A DNA stretch of 9,323 nucleotides from an uncultured beta proteobacterium (lineage in GTDB: Bacteria > Pseudomonadota > Gammaproteobacteria > Burkholderiales > Burkholderiaceae_C): positions 1-9,323 of the forward strand of contig CAILKA010000647.1 in NCBI GenBank assembly GCA_903834645.1. The letters run 5' to 3'. Each line of letters begins with the position of its first letter. The stretch's first letter is position 1. Both the position numbers and the translations under genes were made by a program. Below are positions 6,287-9,323 of the stretch, in pieces. The notes below the pieces were generated by a model that was not told the origin of the DNA, did not search any database, and worked only from the letters and a program-made list of their open reading frames with translations.

Positions 6287-6763
6287 TCAGAAGGGGATGT
6301 CGTCGTCCATGTCGTCGAAGCCGCTGCCGGATTTGGCAGCGGGCTTGGGCGCAGGGGCCGGGGCGGCGCCGCGCGGGGCCGACGCGCCACGGGAAGGCGA
6401 GCCGCCTTCATCGGCGCCCATGCCCCCCTCGCGCCCGCCGAGCAGCTGCATCTCGGTGGCCACGATGTCCACCGTGTTGCGCTCGATGCCGTCCTTGTCG
6501 GTGTACTTGCCGTACTTCAGCCGCCCCTCGACATAGACGGGGCGGCCCTTCTTGAGGAACTCGCCGGCGATCTCGGCCAGGCGGTCATAGAAGGTCACGC
6601 GGTGCCACTGGGTGTCTTCCACCGTGTCGCCGGAGGATTTGTCCTTGCGGCGGCTGGAGGTGGCGATCGAGATGTTGCAGATCGCCGCGCCGCTGGGGGC
6701 GTAGCGCACTTCGGGGTCGCGCCCGCAGTTGCCGACGAGGATGACTTTGTTGACCGAGGCCAT
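6287..6763 (-). CDS. ssb: Single-stranded DNA-binding protein SSB
   Basis: A 158-residue SSB that coats single-stranded DNA in replication, recombination and repair and recruits partners through its tail. The OB-fold occupies about 3-110 (MASVNKVILVGNCGRDPEVRY at the start; TQWHRVTFYDRLAEIAGEFL 51-70; GRPVYVEGRLKYGKYTDKDG 73-92; TVDIVATEMQLLGG 97-110). A Gly/Ala/Pro-rich linker (111-147) follows, then the acidic C-terminal tip DDMDDDIPF (150-158), which binds partner enzymes and, in E. coli, RecQ. Start ATG 6763 is set by AAGGAG with a 7-nt spacer and by the universal MASVNK opening. An in-frame extension upstream is not credible. Divergent from recQ across 176 bp. The sequence is normal throughout and the call is essentially certain. 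Confidence 0.98.
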   Translation of the reverse strand: MASVNKVILVGNCGRDPEVRYAPSGAAICNISIATSSRRKDKSSGDTVEDTQWHRVTFYDRLAEIAGEFLKKGRPVYVEGRLKYGKYTDKDGIERNTVDIVATEMQLLGGREGGMGADEGGSPSRGASAPRGAAPAPAPKPAAKSGSGFDDMDDDIPF

Positions 6764-6769
6764 GGCGGC

Positions 6770-6775
6770 TCTCCT
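6770..6775 (-). promoter_or_regulatory. Ribosome binding site of ssb
   Basis: AAGGAG on the minus strand, 7 nt before the ATG at 6763. It fixes the start at the conserved MASVNK. Confidence 0.75.
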
Positions 6776-6784
6776 TGATGAGAC

Positions 6785-6802
6785 GGGTGGGAATCGGGGG
6801 GG
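6785..6802 (+). promoter_or_regulatory. G-quadruplex motif in the ssb leader (template strand)
   Basis: GGG at 6785-6787, GGG at 6789-6791 and a run of seven G at 6796-6802 (GGG-G-GGG) give four tracts with loops of 1, 4 and 1 nt. The G-rich strand is the template for ssb, just upstream of its SD. The ssb mRNA would carry the C-rich complement. Confidence 0.4.
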
Positions 6803-6939
6803 TGGCGCAAGACGTGAGGGGCATGATACCGACGCCGGCCGCGCACTCCATCGCCCCGACGGGGGCCGCCCGTTCCCCCTGCGGGGGGTGGCCGGTGCGC
6901 ACCGCTGCGCGCACCGAGCGCGTACGATGACGCCCGCCC
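6803..6939. promoter_or_regulatory. Divergent ssb/recQ promoter region
   Basis: Minus strand TATCAT (6828-6823) is a -10-like hexamer well placed for ssb, but no good -35 is visible. On the plus strand TACGAT (6923-6928) is -10-like for recQ and would leave a very short leader before ATG 6940. Between them lie two GC stems, GCCCC/GGGGC (6853-6857 with 6862-6866) and CCCCC/GGGGG (6875-6879 with 6883-6887), and a perfect 10-bp palindrome GGTGCGCACC (6894-6903). The two stems resemble the short GC hairpins scattered between genes in high-GC Burkholderiales. No LexA box is seen. Confidence 0.35.
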
Positions 6940-8997
6940 ATGACCGATCTGCTGCCACCGAGCCCGACCCTGTCCGACCCGAGCCTCGCGCTCGAGCCCG
7001 CGCCGATGCCGGCGGCCGCCACACCGGGCGGCGAGGCTGCACGGGCAGCCTCGCGGGTCCATGCACCCGGCGGGGCGGGCACGGCGGAGTCGTCCGAGGC
7101 CTTGCAGGTGCTGCGCGAGGTCTTTGGCTACACCCGCTTTCGCGGCGAGCAGGGCGAGGTCGTGGCGCACGTGGCCGCTGGCGGCGACGCCCTCGTGCTC
7201 ATGCCCACCGGAGGCGGCAAGAGCCTGTGCTACCAGGTGCCCGCCATCGTGCGCCACCGCCAGGGCCGCGGCGTGACACTGGTCGTGAGCCCGCTGATCG
7301 CGCTCATGCACGACCAGGTCGGTGCACTGGAAGAGGCGGGCGTGCATGCCGCCTTCCTCAACAGCACGCTCGAGGGCGACGAGGCGCGGCGCATCGAGCG
7401 CGAGCTGCTGGCCGGGCGGCTGGTGCTGCTGTACGCCGCGCCCGAGCGCATCCTCACGCCGCGGCTGCTCGCGATGCTCGACTCGCTGCACACGCGCGGG
7501 CTGCTCAGCCTGTTTGCGATCGATGAGGCTCACTGCGTGAGCCAGTGGGGGCACGATTTCCGCGAGGACTACCTCGGCCTGAGCGTGCTGCACGAGCGCT
7601 ACCCGGGGGTGCCGCGCGTGGCGCTCACCGCCACGGCCGACGCCCACACCCGCATCGACATCCTGGAGCGCCTGGCGCTCGGAGGAGCCCGGCCTTTCAT
7701 CGCCAGCTTCGACCGGCCCAACATCCGCTACACGATCGTCGAGCGCGACCAGGCCCGCACGCAACTGCTGCGCTTCCTGCGCGAGGAGCACGCCGGCGAG
7801 GCGGGCATCGTCTACTGCCAGAGCCGGCGCAAGGTCGAGGACACCGCGCAGTGGCTCGGCTCCGAGGGCGTGCCGGCGCTGCCGTACCACGCCGGCCTGG
7901 AGGCCGAGGTGCGGCGCGCCAACCAGGATCGCTTCCTGCGCGAGGAGGGCCTCGTGATGGTGGCCACCGTGGCCTTCGGCATGGGCATCGACAAGCCCGA
8001 CGTGCGCTTCGTCGCCCACCTGGACCTGCCCAAGAACATCGAGGCCTACTACCAGGAGACGGGCCGCGCCGGGCGCGACGGCGAGCCCGCCGATGCGTGG
8101 ATGGCCTACGGTCTGGCTGACGTCGTCAACCAGCGCCGCATGATCGACGAGGGCGAGGGTGAGGAGGCTTTCAAGCGGCTGCAGCGCACGCGCCTGGAGG
8201 CGCTGCTGGCGCTGGCCGAGGCGCATGAGTGCCGCCGCGTGCGGCTGCTGCGCTACTTCGGCGAGGACTACGCCGGCCCGGCTGCCGGCGCGAGGCTTTC
8301 GCCGGTGGGCTGCGGCAACTGCGACAACTGCCTGCAGCCGCCGGCCACCTGGGATGCCACCGAGGCCGCACGCATGGCGCTGTCGTGCATCTACCGCTTC
8401 CAGCAGCACAGCGACCTGGCCTTCGGCGCGGGCCATCTCATCGACGTCCTGCGCGGCAAGTCCACCGACAAGACTCGCCAGCACGGCCACGAGCAGCTGT
8501 CCACCTTCGGCATCGGCGCACAGGTGTCGGACAGCCAGTGGCGCGGCGTGCTGCGCCAGCTGATCGCACTGGGCCACCTGCGGGCCGCGGGCGAATACGG
8601 CACGCTCGCGCTCGAGCCCAGTGCGCGCGAGGTGCTGCGCGGCCAGGTGCGCCTGCTGCTGCGCGTGCCGGCCGATCCGGCGCCGGCGCGCAAGGCCGCT
8701 CGCGGAGGGCGGGCCGGGCGGGCCACGCCGGCGTCGGCCGCCTCGGCTGCCTCGGCCGCCGCGGCACTGGACACGCACGGCCAGGCGCGGCTGGCGGCTC
8801 TGAAGGCCTGGCGTGCCGAGATCGCGCGCGAGCACGGGCTGCCCGCCTACGTGATCTTCCACGACGCCACGCTCGTGCAGATGGCGCACGAGCGCCCGCA
8901 GACGCTGGGCGCGCTGGCGGCCATCGGCGGAGTGGGAGCCAAGAAGCTGCAGGCCTACGGCGAGCGCATCCTGCAGGTGCTGGCCCAGAGGGACTGA
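6940..8997 (+). CDS. recQ: ATP-dependent DNA helicase RecQ
   Basis: A 685-residue 3'-5' DNA helicase of recombination and fork repair. It has a Pro/Ala-rich N-terminal extension (1-50). Helicase motifs: RGEQ (68-71), Walker A TGGGKS (90-95), DEAHCVSQWGHDFR (195-208), LTATA (229-233), FDRPNIRY (257-264), ATVAFGMGIDKPDVR (342-356) and motif VI QETGRAGRDG (372-381). The RQC zinc site follows (C431, C458, C461, C464), then the winged helix about 470-580, an Ala-rich linker 581-610 and the HRDC domain about 612-685. Somewhat longer than E. coli RecQ (609 aa), because of the N-terminal extension and linker. ATG 6940 is used although its SD is poor. ATG 7006 (Met23) is a possible later start, since homology begins only near residue 52. 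Its neighbours, divergent ssb and downstream uvrA, are both DNA-metabolism genes. All catalytic motifs are intact. Confidence 0.97.
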   Translation: MTDLLPPSPTLSDPSLALEPAPMPAAATPGGEAARAASRVHAPGGAGTAESSEALQVLREVFGYTRFRGEQGEVVAHVAAGGDALVLMPTGGGKSLCYQVPAIVRHRQGRGVTLVVSPLIALMHDQVGALEEAGVHAAFLNSTLEGDEARRIERELLAGRLVLLYAAPERILTPRLLAMLDSLHTRGLLSLFAIDEAHCVSQWGHDFREDYLGLSVLHERYPGVPRVALTATADAHTRIDILERLALGGARPFIASFDRPNIRYTIVERDQARTQLLRFLREEHAGEAGIVYCQSRRKVEDTAQWLGSEGVPALPYHAGLEAEVRRANQDRFLREEGLVMVATVAFGMGIDKPDVRFVAHLDLPKNIEAYYQETGRAGRDGEPADAWMAYGLADVVNQRRMIDEGEGEEAFKRLQRTRLEALLALAEAHECRRVRLLRYFGEDYAGPAAGARLSPVGCGNCDNCLQPPATWDATEAARMALSCIYRFQQHSDLAFGAGHLIDVLRGKSTDKTRQHGHEQLSTFGIGAQVSDSQWRGVLRQLIALGHLRAAGEYGTLALEPSAREVLRGQVRLLLRVPADPAPARKAARGGRAGRATPASAASAASAAAALDTHGQARLAALKAWRAEIAREHGLPAYVIFHDATLVQMAHERPQTLGALAAIGGVGAKKLQAYGERILQVLAQRD
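8734..8760 (+). repeat. 9-bp tandem repeat in the recQ linker
   Basis: Three in-frame units of TCGGCNGCC (8734, 8743, 8752) encode the Ser-Ala-Ala repeats around residues 599-607, in the flexible linker between the winged-helix and HRDC domains. Unit gain or loss would keep frame. Confidence 0.6.
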
Positions 8998-9091
8998 GCC
9001 CGCGCAGCGGCGCGGCTATCATGGTCGGTTCGGCTGGCCGCGCCCCGCGGCGCCTTCCCCTTCCCGGCTCGTCCGCGGCCCGGACCCCCAG
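8998..9091 (+). promoter_or_regulatory. recQ-uvrA intergenic region with -10-like element and hairpin
   Basis: TATCAT at 9017-9022 is a -10-like hexamer; the best -35 (CTGAGC, 8994-8999, overlapping the recQ stop) is poor. GCCGCG/CGCGGC (9037-9042 with 9046-9051, CCC loop) is a perfect 6-bp stem followed by a C/T-rich stretch. That could attenuate recQ transcripts but lacks a proper U-run. No LexA-type CTG-N10-CAG site is visible before uvrA. uvrA has no clear SD. Confidence 0.3.
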
Positions 9092-9323
9092 ATGCCCCAC
9101 CCGGCCCGAAGCGCCACGTCCCACGAGCCCGCGCAGCTGCGCGTGCGCGGCGCGCGCACGCACAACCTCAAGAACGTCGACCTCGACATCCCCAAGCACG
9201 CGCTGGTCGTGATCACGGGGCTGACGGGCTCGGGCAAGTCGAGTCTGGCCTTCGACACGCTGTATGCCGAAGGCCAGCGCCGCTACGTGGAGAGCCTGTC
9301 GGCCTACGCCAGGCAGTTCCTGC
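9092..9323 (+). CDS. uvrA: UvrA excinuclease subunit A, 5' part (cut by window end)
   Basis: The first 77 codons of the nucleotide-excision-repair damage-recognition ATPase; the frame is still open at the window edge. After about 14 non-conserved residues comes LRVRGARTHNLKNVDLDIPK (16-35), Walker A GLTGSGKSS (43-51), and then SLAFDTLYAEGQRRYVESL and SAYARQFL, near-identical to UvrA in general. In the Walker A the usual GLSGSGKSS has Thr at position 45, a conservative change. ATG 9092 is the in-frame Met that gives a full N-terminus, slightly longer than E. coli's (MDKIEVRGARTHNLKN). It lies 94 bp after recQ on the same strand, possibly with its own promoter. Identity is certain; only completeness is unknown. 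Confidence 0.97.
   Translation, partial: MPHPARSATSHEPAQLRVRGARTHNLKNVDLDIPKHALVVITGLTGSGKSSLAFDTLYAEGQRRYVESLSAYARQFL

Noticed and set aside
5350..6555. Long open frames on both strands (353 codons minus, 331 codons plus) across the pruR-ssb gap
   Set aside because: Both run through conserved pruR or ssb sequence in the wrong frame, are Pro/Arg-rich, and have no SD or recognisable motif. The gap is treated as intergenic.
6595..8889. 764-codon open frame on the minus strand opposite recQ
   Set aside because: It is antisense to a fully conserved RecQ, and its composition (Ala/Arg/Gly/Val/Leu) is that of the complement of high-GC codons. The end of its frame runs into ssb out of frame. No domain is recognisable.
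8998..9091. LexA (SOS) box upstream of uvrA
   Set aside because: Expected from other bacteria, but no CTG-N10-CAG with an AT-rich centre is present in the gap or in the ssb/recQ gap.

Overview
The window is very GC-rich (roughly 70% by eye). Its proteins look like those of a betaproteobacterium of the order Burkholderiales, probably near Comamonadaceae. The clues are the SSB N-terminal half (GNCGRDPEVRY, SSRRKDKSSGDT), the RsmI lead-in (AAQAAAGAQQYPPAALYVVATPIGN) and the divergent yraN/rsmI pair. The assignment rests on remembered family sequences, not on a search. It looks like ordinary chromosome: no insertion sequence, tRNA, rRNA, CRISPR array or phage gene was seen.

Left part (38-1391): yraN (minus) and rsmI (plus) are arranged head to head with overlapping 5' ends. 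rsmI 2'-O-methylates C1402 of 16S rRNA. YraN is a small nuclease-fold protein of unknown function. The 3' end of rsmI overlaps the 3' end of the next, convergent gene by 32 bp.

Middle part (1360-5870, all minus, transcribed right to left): a probable three-gene unit. It begins with a small exported SUOX-fold, PruR-like pterin-binding protein. Next comes an inner-membrane protein with periplasmic sensor, PAS, GGDEF and EAL domains, resembling DcpA. Last is an exported family-5 (peptide/nickel type) substrate-binding protein with no permease or ATPase genes beside it. The first two match the PruR-DcpA pterin/c-di-GMP pathway known from Agrobacterium tumefaciens. The solute-binding protein in the same unit is the unusual part and suggests a second periplasmic ligand input, or simply an orphan transporter component. 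A 416-bp gene-free stretch upstream (5871-6286) holds hairpins close to pruR and a four-tract G-quadruplex motif.

Right part (6287-9323): a DNA-repair and replication cluster. ssb (minus) is divergent from recQ (plus), which is followed by the first 77 codons of uvrA (plus, cut by the window edge). The ssb/recQ intergenic region (176 bp) holds a second G-quadruplex motif, GC hairpins and weak promoter-like elements.

The long open frames antisense to recQ, rsmI and the binding-protein gene were treated as high-GC shadows.
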